Part shown: piece after piece, positions 16,085 through 25,439 of the stretch
Layout: each line of letters begins with the position of its first letter
How positions within the stretch are numbered: the stretch's first letter is position 1
Assembly: GCF_001594145.1 (NCBI RefSeq)
Contig: NZ_LVCF01000043.1
Span: forward strand, 124,001 to 188,000
Direction: 5' to 3'
DNA from: Branchiibius sp. NY16-3462-2
GTDB lineage: Bacteria; Actinomycetota; Actinomycetes; Actinomycetales; Dermatophilaceae
DNA length: 64,000 bases
Made by a program: the position numbers and the translations under genes
Notes under the pieces: model-generated
Databases searched by the model: none
Seen by the model: only the letters and a program-made list of their open reading frames with translations
What the model was told of the DNA's origin: nothing

Positions 16085-17494
16085 CGGGTCGAACGGCGCC
16101 AGGTCATCCGGACCTTCGCCCAGGCCGACCAGCTTGACCGGGACGCCCAGTTCGCGCTGCACGAGTACGACGATGCCGCCCTTGGCGGTGCCGTCCAGTT
16201 TGGTGAGCACCACCCCGGTCACGTCGACGGCCTCACTGAAGATGCGGGCCTGCTGCATACCGTTCTGACCGGTGGTCGCATCCAGCACCAGCAGGCATTC
16301 GTCGATCGGGCTCTGCTTCTCCACGACCCGCTTGACCTTGCGCAGCTCGTCCATCAGGCCGACCTTGTTGTGCAACCGGCCGGCGGTGTCGATCAGCACC
16401 ACGTCGGCGTGCTGTTCGTTGCCCTCCTTGACCGCATCGAAGGCCACCGCTGCGGGGTCGGCCCCTTCCTTGTCGGAGCGGACGGTGGGCACACCGACGC
16501 GGGCCCCCCAGGTCTGCAACTGATCGGCGGCGGCCGCGCGGAAGGTGTCGGCGGCGCCGAGCACCGGCTGCTTGTCCTGGGCGACCAGGACCCGCGCGAG
16601 TTTCCCGACGGTGGTGGTCTTGCCGGTGCCGTTCACGCCGACGACCATCAGCACGGCCGGGCGGTCCCCGACGCGGGTCGCGGCGATCCGGCGGTCCATC
16701 GACGGGTCCACCAATGTGAGCAGTTCGGTGTGCAGCCAGTCGTGCAGTTGCTCCGGCGTGGGGGTGCCTTCCACAGCCACCCGGGAGCGCAACCGGTCGA
16801 CCAGCTCCGTGGTGGCCGACGCGCCGAGGTCGGCGCCGAGCAGGACATCCTCGACCTCTTCCCAGTCGGCATCGGACAGCTCGCCCTTGGCCAGCAGGCT
16901 CAGCAGGGTCTTGCCGATGGCCGAGTTGGACCGGGCCAGGCGCCCGCGCAATCGGCCCATCCGGCCGACGGCGGACTCCGGCTTCTCGACCGCCGGGGCC
17001 CGCGCGGCCTGGTCGGCACGCAGTTCCGCGGTGTCCGTTGCCGCAGTAGCCAGCACCGACTGGTCGGCAGTGCCCTGCGCGCCCGGCGCATCCTCGACGA
17101 CGACACCTTCGACCGTCGGTTCGTCGAGCACTACCTCATCGACGACTACCTCATCGACTATTACCTCATCGACCACTACCTCGTCGGCTGCTGCGCTGCC
17201 GCCGGCTGCCGTTTCGGTGGGTAGGTCCTTCACGGGCACGTGCTGCTGCGGCTCCGCCACCTTGCTGAAGTCGATCGTGCTGGCCGGTGCCGCCTGATAG
17301 GTGTTCGCCCCGCGGCGTTGCGCATCCTTCGCCGACGGCAGCGTCGAGGTCGACTCCCCCCTCTCCTGGGTCGGTGGCAACGTCGGGGCCGAGGTCGAAC
17401 GGCTGCTGCCACGACGCAGGAACGTCACGCCGACGGTGAGCGCGAGGAGAACGAGGAGTGTGATGACGGTGAGGATCACCCAGAGACTGTCCAC
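16055..17494 (-). CDS. ftsY: Signal recognition particle receptor FtsY
   Basis: GTPase receptor for the SRP at the membrane; it pairs with Ffh, whose gene lies nearby. 479 residues from the GTG at 17494. The start is a membrane anchor (LWVILTVITLLVLLALTVGV), usual in actinobacterial FtsY. A variable acidic A region follows, including a repeat of about VVDEV units, then the NG domain from about residue 190 with GVNGTGKTTTVGKLA, DTAGRLHNK and TKLDGTAKGG. A frame extends upstream to 17560, but the GTG places the membrane segment at the very N-terminus. In most relatives smc lies directly upstream; here about 9 kb of other genes separates them. Confidence 0.95.
   Translation of the reverse strand: MDSLWVILTVITLLVLLALTVGVTFLRRGSSRSTSAPTLPPTQERGESTSTLPSAKDAQRRGANTYQAAPASTIDFSKVAEPQQHVPVKDLPTETAAGGSAAADEVVVDEVIVDEVVVDEVVLDEPTVEGVVVEDAPGAQGTADQSVLATAATDTAELRADQAARAPAVEKPESAVGRMGRLRGRLARSNSAIGKTLLSLLAKGELSDADWEEVEDVLLGADLGASATTELVDRLRSRVAVEGTPTPEQLHDWLHTELLTLVDPSMDRRIAATRVGDRPAVLMVVGVNGTGKTTTVGKLARVLVAQDKQPVLGAADTFRAAAADQLQTWGARVGVPTVRSDKEGADPAAVAFDAVKEGNEQHADVVLIDTAGRLHNKVGLMDELRKVKRVVEKQSPIDECLLVLDATTGQNGMQQARIFSEAVDVTGVVLTKLDGTAKGGIVVLVQRELGVPVKLVGLGEGPDDLAPFDPSAFVDAVLN
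17131..17190 (-). repeat. Four 15-base repeats in the FtsY acidic region
   Basis: Four consecutive 15-base units (consensus on the plus strand CTACCTCATCGACNA) encode a run of five-residue VVDEV-type repeats. The last unit has drifted most. The repeat keeps the reading frame, so unit number can vary without breaking ftsY. Confidence 0.8.
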
Positions 17495-17613
17495 CCGCCC
17501 ATCATGACAAACGAGCGACCAGCGCCGCTCGGCCCGATCACCCGCTGGCCGACGCCACACCCATTACCAGGACCTGCACGGGAATCCCCAGGATCACCAG
17601 GCAGAATAGGACC

Positions 17614-17910
17614 ATGGTCTGGTTGATTCTCGCCCTGCTGCTCTGTGTCGCCCTGGCGGCCGCGGTGGTCGCGGTCGTAGCCATTCCCGCCCGCCGCGAG
17701 GGCCGGGAGATCCTGACCGATCGAGCCGAGGAACTGGTCTCCACGGTGACATCGAAGACGGAGAAGGTGACCGAGAAGGTGCTGCGCCGGGATGGCTCCA
17801 GCGCCGAGGCCGAGACCGAGACCGAGCTTGAACCGAAGGTCACCCAGCACGGTCGACCCATCCGGCGCCGGGCCGGCGACTCCGGCAACTCGGACTCACC
17901 CGCCGCATAA
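17614..17910 (+). CDS. Small single-span membrane protein
   Basis: 98 residues: one N-terminal membrane segment (LILALLLCVALAAAVVAVVA), then a charged, probably helical cytoplasmic part with many Glu, Lys and Arg (EILTDRAEELVSTV, KTEKVTEKVL) and a low-complexity AEAETETELEPK stretch. Not recognised. It lies 10 bases before the serine hydrolase gene on the same strand and may share its transcript. Confidence 0.55.
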   Translation: MVWLILALLLCVALAAAVVAVVAIPARREGREILTDRAEELVSTVTSKTEKVTEKVLRRDGSSAEAETETELEPKVTQHGRPIRRRAGDSGNSDSPAA

Positions 17911-17919
17911 CCTGCGCGT

Positions 17920-19122
17920 GTGACTGACACCACTTCTGCGGCCCACGGCGTGGACCGCGACCGAATCCGTCATATCGCGCAGGCCCTGGCGCCGTATCAA
18001 CTTCGCGGCGGCCTGCCGGACTGGACCTTCCAGGTCTCGCGTCGCGGCCAGGTGGTCGCAAGCCTGGGCAGCGCAGGACAGACCGGGGCTGCGCGTGCGC
18101 TCGACAACGCGATCTATCGGATCTACTCGATGACCAAGCCGATCACCTCGGTGGCAGCGATGATGCTCTACGAGCAGGGCAGCCTGGATCTGAATGCCCC
18201 TGTCTCGGCGTACATCCCGTCGTTTGCCGATCTGCGCGTGTACGCCGGGGGGCCGGCGACCGCGCCCGTCACCCATCCGGCGGCGCGGCCGATGCTGATC
18301 AAACACCTGCTGACGCACACCTCCGGGCTGACCTACGGGTTCCACCGCACCCACGTCACCGACGAGATCTACCGGCTCGCCGGTTACGAGTTCAATCCGG
18401 CCGACAAGGACCTCGCGACCGCGTGCGATGCCTTCGCTGCGATGCCACTGCGGTTCGAGCCGGGCACCAGTTGGCTGTACAGCGTCGCGACCGATGTCCT
18501 CGGGCGCGTTGTCGAGGTCGCCTCCGGACGGTCGTTGGACTCCTTCTTCTCCGAGGAGATTCTCACCCGGCTGGGGATGACCGACACTGCCTTCCACGCG
18601 GTCGACCCATCCCGGCTGGCAACACTGCACCTGCACACCCCCGACGGTGCGCGGATCCTGGAGAAGTTCGGGCCCGACCCAGCGTCCACGCCGAAGTTCC
18701 TGTCGGGAGGTGGCGGCCTGTACTCGACCATGGCCGACTACCAGCGGTTCGCCGACTTCCTGCTGGGCGGCGGCGGATTGGACGGCACACGGTTGCTGAG
18801 CTCGCGGACGCTGGATTTCATGACCACCAACCACCTGCCCGGTGACGCCGACCTCGAGGAGTTCGGCGTCCCGCTGTATGCCGAAACTCCGTTCACCGGA
18901 GTGGGTTTCGGACTCGGCTTCTCGGTGACCCTGGACCCGGTGGCAACCGGCATCGCGTCCTCCCCCGGCGAGTACGGCTGGGGCGGCCTGGCATCGACGT
19001 ACTTCTGGATCGACCCGATCGAAGACCTCACCGCGATCTTCATGACCCAACTGATCCCGTCCTCTGCCCTGCCGATCCGACCGCTGCTGAAGCAGATCAC
19101 CTACGCAGCGTTGGTGGACTGA
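17920..19122 (+). CDS. Serine hydrolase of the beta-lactamase class C/esterase family
   Basis: 400 residues, GTG start. It has the SxxK nucleophile motif in IYSMTKPITS near residue 70, a Tyr motif in SWLYSVATDVLG, and the C-terminal GWGGLASTYFWIDP that replaces the KTG box in EstB-type esterases. There is no signal peptide, so it probably acts in the cytoplasm on esters or amides and is unlikely to be a resistance beta-lactamase. It precedes the LacI gene by about 110 bases and is probably separately transcribed. Confidence 0.85.
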   Translation: MTDTTSAAHGVDRDRIRHIAQALAPYQLRGGLPDWTFQVSRRGQVVASLGSAGQTGAARALDNAIYRIYSMTKPITSVAAMMLYEQGSLDLNAPVSAYIPSFADLRVYAGGPATAPVTHPAARPMLIKHLLTHTSGLTYGFHRTHVTDEIYRLAGYEFNPADKDLATACDAFAAMPLRFEPGTSWLYSVATDVLGRVVEVASGRSLDSFFSEEILTRLGMTDTAFHAVDPSRLATLHLHTPDGARILEKFGPDPASTPKFLSGGGGLYSTMADYQRFADFLLGGGGLDGTRLLSSRTLDFMTTNHLPGDADLEEFGVPLYAETPFTGVGFGLGFSVTLDPVATGIASSPGEYGWGGLASTYFWIDPIEDLTAIFMTQLIPSSALPIRPLLKQITYAALVD

Positions 19123-19170
19123 TCGGCTCAGTCGTTCGTCCGCCGTTCGTCCGCATTCTCCGGACGCCGG

Positions 19171-19184
19171 CTTACTCGGATAAG
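19171..19184. promoter_or_regulatory. LacI-family operator copy upstream of lacI
   Basis: CTTACTCGGATAAG matches the two sites before the transporter operon (shared pattern CTTA..CGG.TAAG, allowing either orientation). It lies 50 bases before the regulator's ATG, which suggests autoregulation. Confidence 0.7.
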
Positions 19185-19233
19185 TAGACTCCACCACGGC
19201 CGGAACCCCCTCCGGGCCCGACAGGAGACCGCT

Positions 19234-20262
19234 ATGGCCACCAGGCCGACCATCGCCGACATCGCCCGCGAACTGCAGATCTCGAAGGCGGCGGTCTCTT
19301 ACGCCCTGAACGGACAACCCGGCGTGGGGGAACAGACGCGCCAACGAGTCCTTGACGTCGCCCGGAATCTGGGCTGGCAGCCCAGCGCGAGCGCACGGGC
19401 CCTCGGCGGCTTTCACACCAAGGTCATCGGGCTTGCTCTGGCCCGACCGGCGCAGACGGTTGCGATCGAATCGTTCTTCATCCGGTTCCTGGTGGGGGTG
19501 GAAACCGCTCTGGCCAAACGGGATTGGAGTCTTCTGCTACGGATCATCGGTGACCATCCCGACCAGGAGGTCGAGGTATATCGCAAGTGGTGGGGCGAGG
19601 GCCGCATCGATGGGGTGATCCTGGTCGACGAGCGGCACCGCGATCCGCGCATCACCGCCGTCGATGAGCTCGGGCTACCCGCCGTGCTGTGCGGGGGTCC
19701 GCGTCGTGACACGACGATGCCGTGTTTGTGGACCGACCAGGCCGCCGACGCCGAGACGCTGACGGACTATCTCGCGGGACTTGGTCACCGGCGCATCGCG
19801 CATATCGCGGGCCCGCGCGAGTTTGCGCACGAACGTGGTCGGCAACGGGGAATGCAACGGGCTGCAGCGCGGCATGGCCTGGACCTGCTGAGCCGGTCGG
19901 CGGCCTACGACGCCGCGGCGGCAGTGCAGGCGACCCGTTCGCTGATGGCCGATCCCACCACCGCACCGACGGCCATCGTGTACGCCAATGACCTCAACGC
20001 CGTCGCCGGACAACGAGAGCTCGAGAACGCCGGGTTCACTGTGCCACAGGATGTTTCAGTGATTTCCTGGGACGACTCCCCGTTGACCGAGATGGTCGCA
20101 ACCCCCATCACGGCGCTGGCTCGTGAGACCGAGGCGTACGGCGAGCAGGCGGCCACCGTCCTGCTGGATCGCATCGCGGGAGTAGACCGGGGCCGGGTGC
20201 GCGTGACGCCGTCCGACATCGTCATCCGGGACAGCACCGGGCCGGCCCGCGCCGCGCGCTGA
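19234..20262 (+). CDS. LacI-family transcriptional regulator of the sugar operon
   Basis: 342 residues. The N-terminal LacI helix-turn-helix and hinge (TIADIARELQISKAAVSYAL, then GEQTRQRVLDVARNLGWQPSASARAL) is followed by a periplasmic-binding-protein-like sensor domain (AIVYANDLNAVAGQRELENAG, DVSVISWDDSPLTEM). The ATG at 19234 follows AGGAG. It probably represses the downstream binding protein-permease-glycosidase genes until a sugar is bound. One operator-like site precedes its own gene and two precede the operon. Confidence 0.93.
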   Translation: MATRPTIADIARELQISKAAVSYALNGQPGVGEQTRQRVLDVARNLGWQPSASARALGGFHTKVIGLALARPAQTVAIESFFIRFLVGVETALAKRDWSLLLRIIGDHPDQEVEVYRKWWGEGRIDGVILVDERHRDPRITAVDELGLPAVLCGGPRRDTTMPCLWTDQAADAETLTDYLAGLGHRRIAHIAGPREFAHERGRQRGMQRAAARHGLDLLSRSAAYDAAAAVQATRSLMADPTTAPTAIVYANDLNAVAGQRELENAGFTVPQDVSVISWDDSPLTEMVATPITALARETEAYGEQAATVLLDRIAGVDRGRVRVTPSDIVIRDSTGPARAAR

Positions 20263-20279
20263 GCCCGTTCGGTCCTCCA

Positions 20280-20293
20280 CTTACCCGGTTAAC
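20280..20293. promoter_or_regulatory. Operator copy 1 before the sugar transport operon
   Basis: CTTACCCGGTTAAC, an imperfect palindrome, is the inverted partner of the site at 20327-20340. The 47-base centre-to-centre spacing would allow looping by a tetramer or paired dimers. Confidence 0.7.
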
Positions 20294-20326
20294 AATTCGA
20301 TAACGGCGATTTGTTGGGTCTGGCAA

Positions 20327-20340
20327 CTTAACCGGGTAAG
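20327..20340. promoter_or_regulatory. Operator copy 2 before the sugar transport operon
   Basis: CTTAACCGGGTAAG is the exact reverse complement of copy 1 over the 12-base core TTACCCGGTTAA. It lies about 60 bases before the binding-protein start, near the expected promoter. The AT-rich stretch between the two copies is the likely promoter. Confidence 0.72.
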
Positions 20341-20398
20341 TGTTGTGATGTAGATCTCACTGCGGCGACGGGGCCGCGGACTCAGCAGGAGGACTCTT

Positions 20399-21709
20399 GT
20401 GAAAGTACGTCTCATCACGGCGGTCGCGGTGTCGGCGGCCCTCGTCGGAATCGCCGGCTGCGGAAGCGGATCCAGTTCAAGCAGTGGCAGCGGCGGCAGT
20501 GGCACCACGTTGACCTACTGGGCCAGCAACCAGGGCGCGTCGTTGCAGGACGACCAGAAGGTCCTGCAGCCGGAACTGGACAAGTTCCAGAAGCAGACCG
20601 GGGTCAAGGTCAACCTGCAGGTGATCGGCTGGCCCGACCTGCAGAACAAGATCCTCGCGGCCACCACCTCCGGCAACGGACCGGACGTGCTGAACATCGG
20701 AAACACCTGGGCGCCCTCGCTGCAGGCGACCGGTGCCTTCCTGCCGTTCGGGGACGCGGAGTTCAAAGCGATCGGGGGCAAGGACAAGTTCGTGCCGGCG
20801 TCACTGGCGACCGGCGGAATGGCCGGCAAGGATCCGACCTCGGTGCCGCTGTATTCGCTGGTCTACGGCCTCTACTACAACAAGAAGATGTTCGCCGACG
20901 CCGGACTGAAGCCTCCGACGACGTGGGAGGAATTGCAGGACGCGGCCAAGAAGCTCACCGACAAGAGCAAGGGCGTCTACGGCATGGCCATGGAGGGCGG
21001 CAGCTACACCGAGGGCGTGCACTTCGCCTTCATCTTCGGTCAGCAGCAGGACTCCAACCCCTTCACCACCGACGGCAAGGCGGACTTCACCTCTGCCGGT
21101 CAGGTCCAGGGCGTCAAGCAGTACGTGGATCTGATGGCTGACGGCGTGGTCAATCCGAGCAGCGCGCAGTACAAGAACGGCCCGGAGGCACCCGGTGACT
21201 TCGCCAAGGGCAAGGCCGCCATGCTGATGAGCCAGAACAACGCCGACAACACCCTGGTCGCCGACGGGATGAAGTCCGACGAGTACGGCGTCGTGGCGAT
21301 TCCTGCTCCGGCGAACGCCCCGAAGAACACCGCCAGCTTCGTGGCCGGCATCAACCTGTCGGTGTTCAAGAACACCAAGAACAAGGACGCGGCGTTGAAG
21401 TTCGTCAACTTCATGACCAGCGAGGAGGAGCAGAAGATCTTCGACAAGCCCTTCGCCGCCCTGCCGGTCCTGAAGGGCGTGACACCGAACTTCACGGACA
21501 ACGCTGATGAGGCCAAGACCTTCCAGGAGATCTTGAACACCCGCGCTGTCCCCCTGCCGCTCGTGCCCAACGAGGCCGCTTACGAGACGAATGTCGGCAA
21601 CGCCGTGGTTCAGCTGACCGCCCAGGCGGCGACGGGCAAGGCCCCCAGCGATGACGACATCAAGGCCGCTCTGCAGAAGGCCCAGGACACGATGGCGGCC
21701 GCCGGCTGA
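20399..21709 (+). CDS. ABC transporter sugar-binding lipoprotein
   Basis: 436 residues from the GTG at 20399, with AGGAGG before it. The signal peptide ends in lipobox VGIAGC, followed by a Ser/Gly linker. The mature part is a cluster 1 (MalE/UgpB-like) solute-binding fold: LTYWASNQG, DVLNIGNTWAPSLQATGAF, VPLYSLVYGLYYNKKMFADAGLKPPTTWEEL. It should capture an oligosaccharide outside the membrane and feed the two permeases encoded next. No ATPase gene is in the operon, so a shared MsiK-type ATPase elsewhere is likely. The GH5 and GH1 genes suggest beta-manno- or gluco-oligosaccharides. Confidence 0.93.
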   Translation: MKVRLITAVAVSAALVGIAGCGSGSSSSSGSGGSGTTLTYWASNQGASLQDDQKVLQPELDKFQKQTGVKVNLQVIGWPDLQNKILAATTSGNGPDVLNIGNTWAPSLQATGAFLPFGDAEFKAIGGKDKFVPASLATGGMAGKDPTSVPLYSLVYGLYYNKKMFADAGLKPPTTWEELQDAAKKLTDKSKGVYGMAMEGGSYTEGVHFAFIFGQQQDSNPFTTDGKADFTSAGQVQGVKQYVDLMADGVVNPSSAQYKNGPEAPGDFAKGKAAMLMSQNNADNTLVADGMKSDEYGVVAIPAPANAPKNTASFVAGINLSVFKNTKNKDAALKFVNFMTSEEEQKIFDKPFAALPVLKGVTPNFTDNADEAKTFQEILNTRAVPLPLVPNEAAYETNVGNAVVQLTAQAATGKAPSDDDIKAALQKAQDTMAAAG

Positions 21710-21710
21710 C

Positions 21711-22643
21711 ATGTCGGTCTCCGTTCAGCGAGCCGGCGGGCGGCGTCCCGGCCGCCGGCTCGCCCCCTATCTGCTCATCCTTCCGGCGGTCCTGCTCGAA
21801 CTGTTGATCCACATCATCCCGATGCTCGTCGGGGTGTGGATGTCCTTCGTGGATCTGACCCAGTTCTACATCGCCAACTGGTCCGAGGCGCCCTACCACG
21901 GCCTTACCGCCTACCGCATCGCGTTGGACGTGTCCTCCCCCGTCGGCAAGGGTCTGGCCCACTCCTTCCTCATCACCGCGGCGTACACCCTTCTGGTGCT
22001 TGGGGTTTCGTGGAGTTTCGGAATGTCCGCGGCATTGGTCGTGCACCGCAGTTTCCGTGGCCGCGGGTTCTTCCGGACGTTGTTCCTGGTGCCCTACGCC
22101 ATGCCCATCTACGCCGGCATCATCACCTGGAGCTTCATGTTGCAGCGCGACAACGGCCTGGTGAATCACGTCCTGAAGTCGGTCGGGCTGACTGACGGCA
22201 ACACCTTCTGGCTGCTGGGCGGTAATGCCTTCTGGTCAGCGGTTGTCGTCGCCATCTGGCGCTCGTGGCCGTTCGCCTTCCTGATGCTGCTGGCCGGTCT
22301 GCAGAACGTGTCCGAGGACCAGTACGACGCAGCGTCGGTGGATGGTGCCTCGGTCTGGCAGCAGGTCCGCTACATCACCATGCCCGCGTTGCGGTCGGTG
22401 AATGTGGTGTTGATCCTGATGCTCTTCCTGTGGACGTTCAACGACTTCAACACCCCGTTCGTCCTGTTCGGTTCCCAGCCGCCGAGCAGCGCCGATCTGG
22501 TGTCCATCCACATCTACGGTGCGTCCTTCATCAACTGGAACTTCGGACTCGGCTCGGCGATGTCGGTGCTGTTGCTGTTGTTCCTGCTGGTGGTCACCGC
22601 GTGCTATCTGCTCATCGTCAACCGGAGGTCGCGTCGTGCGTGA
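21711..22643 (+). CDS. Sugar ABC transporter permease (MalF-type)
   Basis: 310 residues, ATG two bases after the binding-protein stop. Six membrane segments, beginning APYLLILPAVLLELLIHIIP. The ABC-interaction (EAA) loop is present as DQYDAASVDGASVWQQVRYI followed by TMPAL. It forms a heterodimeric channel with the next gene's product and overlaps it by eight bases. Confidence 0.93.
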   Translation: MSVSVQRAGGRRPGRRLAPYLLILPAVLLELLIHIIPMLVGVWMSFVDLTQFYIANWSEAPYHGLTAYRIALDVSSPVGKGLAHSFLITAAYTLLVLGVSWSFGMSAALVVHRSFRGRGFFRTLFLVPYAMPIYAGIITWSFMLQRDNGLVNHVLKSVGLTDGNTFWLLGGNAFWSAVVVAIWRSWPFAFLMLLAGLQNVSEDQYDAASVDGASVWQQVRYITMPALRSVNVVLILMLFLWTFNDFNTPFVLFGSQPPSSADLVSIHIYGASFINWNFGLGSAMSVLLLLFLLVVTACYLLIVNRRSRRA

Positions 22644-23478
22644 GCCCTTGTCTTTCAGGATCTTTCGGGTGGTGGTGCTCTTCGTCCTGGGCCTGATCGT
22701 CCTGGTGCCGTTGTGGGTCATGGTGACCGGCGCGATCAAACCACTGGGTGACGTCCAGGGCGAGTTCGAATGGTGGCCCAGCCACCCGACGCTGCAGCCG
22801 TTCAAGGACATCTGGCAGACCGTCCCCCTGGCCAAATACTTCACCAACAGCCTGATCGTGTGCAGCGTCGCGACCGTGTTCAGCGTGCTGATCGCGATCC
22901 TGGCGGGCTACGCGGTCTCCCGGTGGCGCTTCCGGGGTCGACGCCTGTTCACCGGCACGATCCTGTCCACCCAGATGTTCCCGGGAATCCTGTTCCTGCT
23001 GCCGCTGTTCCTGATCTTCGTCAACCTGGACAAGGTGTTCGGGACGACGGTGTTCTACCAGACCCGCCTCGGCCTGATCGTCACCTATCTGACGTTCACG
23101 CTGCCGTTCTCGATCTGGATGCTGGCGGGCTACTTCGACGGCATTCCTCGTGAACTCGACGAAGCGGCCAAGGTGGACGGTGCCGGCACCATGCGCACCC
23201 TGTGGCAGGTCATCCTGCCGGCAGCCAGGCCGGGGGTGATCGCCGTAGCCGTCTACGCCTTCATGACCTCCTGGGGCGAGATCCTGTTCGCCTCCCAGAT
23301 GACCAACACCGATACCCAGACGCTGTCCATCGGCCTGCAGAGCTACTCCACGCAGATCAACGTCTACTGGAACCAGGTGATGGCCGCCTCGCTGGTCGTG
23401 AGCGTGCCCATCGTCGTGGCCTTTCTGCTCTTGCAGCGCTATCTGGTGGCCGGCCTGACCGCAGGAGCCGTGAAGTGA
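22636..23478 (+). CDS. Sugar ABC transporter permease (MalG-type)
   Basis: 280 residues from the GTG at 22636 inside the end of the previous gene. Six membrane segments. The EAA loop reads ELDEAAKVDGAGTMRTLWQ followed by VILPAARPG. The C-terminal region (QRYLVAGLTAGAVK) is the classic MalG ending. It works with the MalF-type partner. Confidence 0.93.
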   Translation: MREPLSFRIFRVVVLFVLGLIVLVPLWVMVTGAIKPLGDVQGEFEWWPSHPTLQPFKDIWQTVPLAKYFTNSLIVCSVATVFSVLIAILAGYAVSRWRFRGRRLFTGTILSTQMFPGILFLLPLFLIFVNLDKVFGTTVFYQTRLGLIVTYLTFTLPFSIWMLAGYFDGIPRELDEAAKVDGAGTMRTLWQVILPAARPGVIAVAVYAFMTSWGEILFASQMTNTDTQTLSIGLQSYSTQINVYWNQVMAASLVVSVPIVVAFLLLQRYLVAGLTAGAVK

Positions 23479-25439
23479 GCACACCTATGACCCGGTCCGT
23501 ACCCCGGCCCTCGGCCTGCGTCCGATCCACCGACGGCCGACCCCTGGTCTGGTTGGGGGTCAACTTCTGGTCACGCAGCGGCGGACCGTTCATGTGGCAT
23601 TCCTACGACGCCGGTCTTGTCCGGACCGAACTGCGCACCCTGCACGAGCATGGCCTCGGCGTGACCAGGTCGTTCCTGTTCTGGCCGCACGCGGTCCCCG
23701 AGCCCGGTGTGCTCGACCAGGACGTCCTGGACCGGTTCGCTGATTTCCTGGACGCCCACCAGGAACTGGGGATGCAGACCATCCCGACCTTTCTGGTCGG
23801 GCACATGTCCGGGCAGAACTGGGACCCGGCGTGGCGAGCAGGCCGGGACCTGTACGGCGACGTGTGGATGGTGGCCCAACAGGCCTGGTACATCGAGGCG
23901 GTGACCGAGCGGTTCGCCGACCACCCCGCGATCGGCGGTTGGCTGATCAGCAACGAGATGCCCAACTACGACCGCTCCGCCGACCGGGCGACCGTGTCCT
24001 CATGGGCACGGATCGTGGCGAACGCCGTACGAGCCGGTGGTGGTGACCAGCCGCTCTCCTTCGGTGATGGCGCCTGGGGCGTCGAGGTGACCGGCGCCGA
24101 CAACGGCTTCAGTGTGCGCGACCTGGCGGCGTTGAGTGACTTCGTCGGTCCGCACGTCTACCCGATGGGAGACGACCCCGTCCGGCAACATCTACGCGCG
24201 GCGTTCATCTGCGAATTGACCTCTGTCGCAAACCTTCCCGTGGTGCTTGAGGAGTTCGGCGTCACCAGCGACTTCACCAGTGACGAGCACGCGGCCGACT
24301 ACTACCGACAGGTGCTGCACCTGTCCCTGCTTGCCGGGTCGACCGGTTGGTTGGCATGGAACAACACCGACTTCGACAACCTCGGGGATCTCGACCCGTA
24401 CCGTCACCAACCGTTCGAGCAGCACTTCGGTCTCACCGACGTGACCGGAGAGCCCAAACCGCAGTTGATTGAAATGCGCCGCTTCGCAGAGATCCTCGAC
24501 GCCATCGACCTGCCCCGGTGCCGACGGGTGCCCAGTCCGGTAGCCCTGCTGGTCAGTGCCTATCTGGATGCACCGGACAACTGGTTCGTCGATCCGGTGC
24601 ATCGCACCGATGTGTTCCGCCACGCCGAGCAGGCGTACATCGCGCTGCGGGAGGCAGGGATGGCGCCGGCCGTCATCCGCGAAGCCGACGGTCTGCCCGC
24701 GGAACCCGCCCTGTGGATCCTGCCGTCGACCAAGGCCGTCACCACCCCGACCTGGCGCCGGCTGCGCGAGCTGGCCGCCTCTGGCGCAACGGTTTTCGCG
24801 TCGTACGGCACGGGGGACGCAACAGCCCAGCGCGGCCCCTGGTGGACCGGGATGGAGCCGCTTTTCGGCGCACGCCACACCTTGAGTTACGGACTGGTCG
24901 AGCCGGTTCTCGACGATGAGGTGGTGGTGCACTTCGACGAGGACTTCGGCGACATCGCCGCCGGAGAGACCGTGCGCATTCCCGTGGCGGGTACAGCGGA
25001 CGGCCGGGCGATCCTGCCGGTCGAGCCGACCGATGCGATCGTGGTGGCACGGGACCAGCACGGGCGGCCTGTGTTGCTGCGCGCGGCGCGCGGTGAAGGG
25101 CAGGCCGTGCTGTGCACCCTTCCACTGGAGTACTTCGCCGCCAGCCGTGCGCGGGCCAACCCCGATCCGACCTGGCGCATCTACCGGGCGCTGGGTCTGC
25201 TCGCCGGCTTACCCGACCAGCCCGCAGGCGCCGATCCGCGAGTCATGACCGATCGCCTCAGCCACGAGGACGGTCGCGAATTTCACTGGTACGTCAACGC
25301 TTCCGACGAGCCCGTGACCTATGACCCCGATCCGGATCTGACCACGCTGCAGGGCGGTTCGGTGACCGGTCAACGCACCCTCGCGCCGTACGGCGTCGAC
25401 GTCCTGATCCACCCCATCACCCCAGGAGCCTCATCGTGA
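23475..25439 (+). CDS. Glycoside hydrolase, GH5-like (possible beta-mannosidase)
   Basis: About 654 residues. The GTG at 23475 overlaps the permease stop (GTGA); an ATG four codons later is also possible. An N-terminal TIM barrel (about 1-345) has the GH5/clan A pattern: the acid/base Glu in GWLISNEMPNY (near 147 from the ATG) and the nucleophile in VVLEEFG (near 246). A second half (about 350-650) resembles the GATase-like and small beta domains seen after some GH42/GH5 barrels. There is no signal peptide, so it acts in the cytoplasm on imported sugar. The layout resembles GH5_18 beta-mannosidases that act on Man-GlcNAc, but the exact substrate is an inference. Confidence 0.75.
   Translation: MSTPMTRSVPRPSACVRSTDGRPLVWLGVNFWSRSGGPFMWHSYDAGLVRTELRTLHEHGLGVTRSFLFWPHAVPEPGVLDQDVLDRFADFLDAHQELGMQTIPTFLVGHMSGQNWDPAWRAGRDLYGDVWMVAQQAWYIEAVTERFADHPAIGGWLISNEMPNYDRSADRATVSSWARIVANAVRAGGGDQPLSFGDGAWGVEVTGADNGFSVRDLAALSDFVGPHVYPMGDDPVRQHLRAAFICELTSVANLPVVLEEFGVTSDFTSDEHAADYYRQVLHLSLLAGSTGWLAWNNTDFDNLGDLDPYRHQPFEQHFGLTDVTGEPKPQLIEMRRFAEILDAIDLPRCRRVPSPVALLVSAYLDAPDNWFVDPVHRTDVFRHAEQAYIALREAGMAPAVIREADGLPAEPALWILPSTKAVTTPTWRRLRELAASGATVFASYGTGDATAQRGPWWTGMEPLFGARHTLSYGLVEPVLDDEVVVHFDEDFGDIAAGETVRIPVAGTADGRAILPVEPTDAIVVARDQHGRPVLLRAARGEGQAVLCTLPLEYFAASRARANPDPTWRIYRALGLLAGLPDQPAGADPRVMTDRLSHEDGREFHWYVNASDEPVTYDPDPDLTTLQGGSVTGQRTLAPYGVDVLIHPITPGASS

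Noticed and set aside
17918..19122. Drug-resistance beta-lactamase
   Set aside because: The fold is class C-like but there is no signal peptide and the third motif is of the esterase type.
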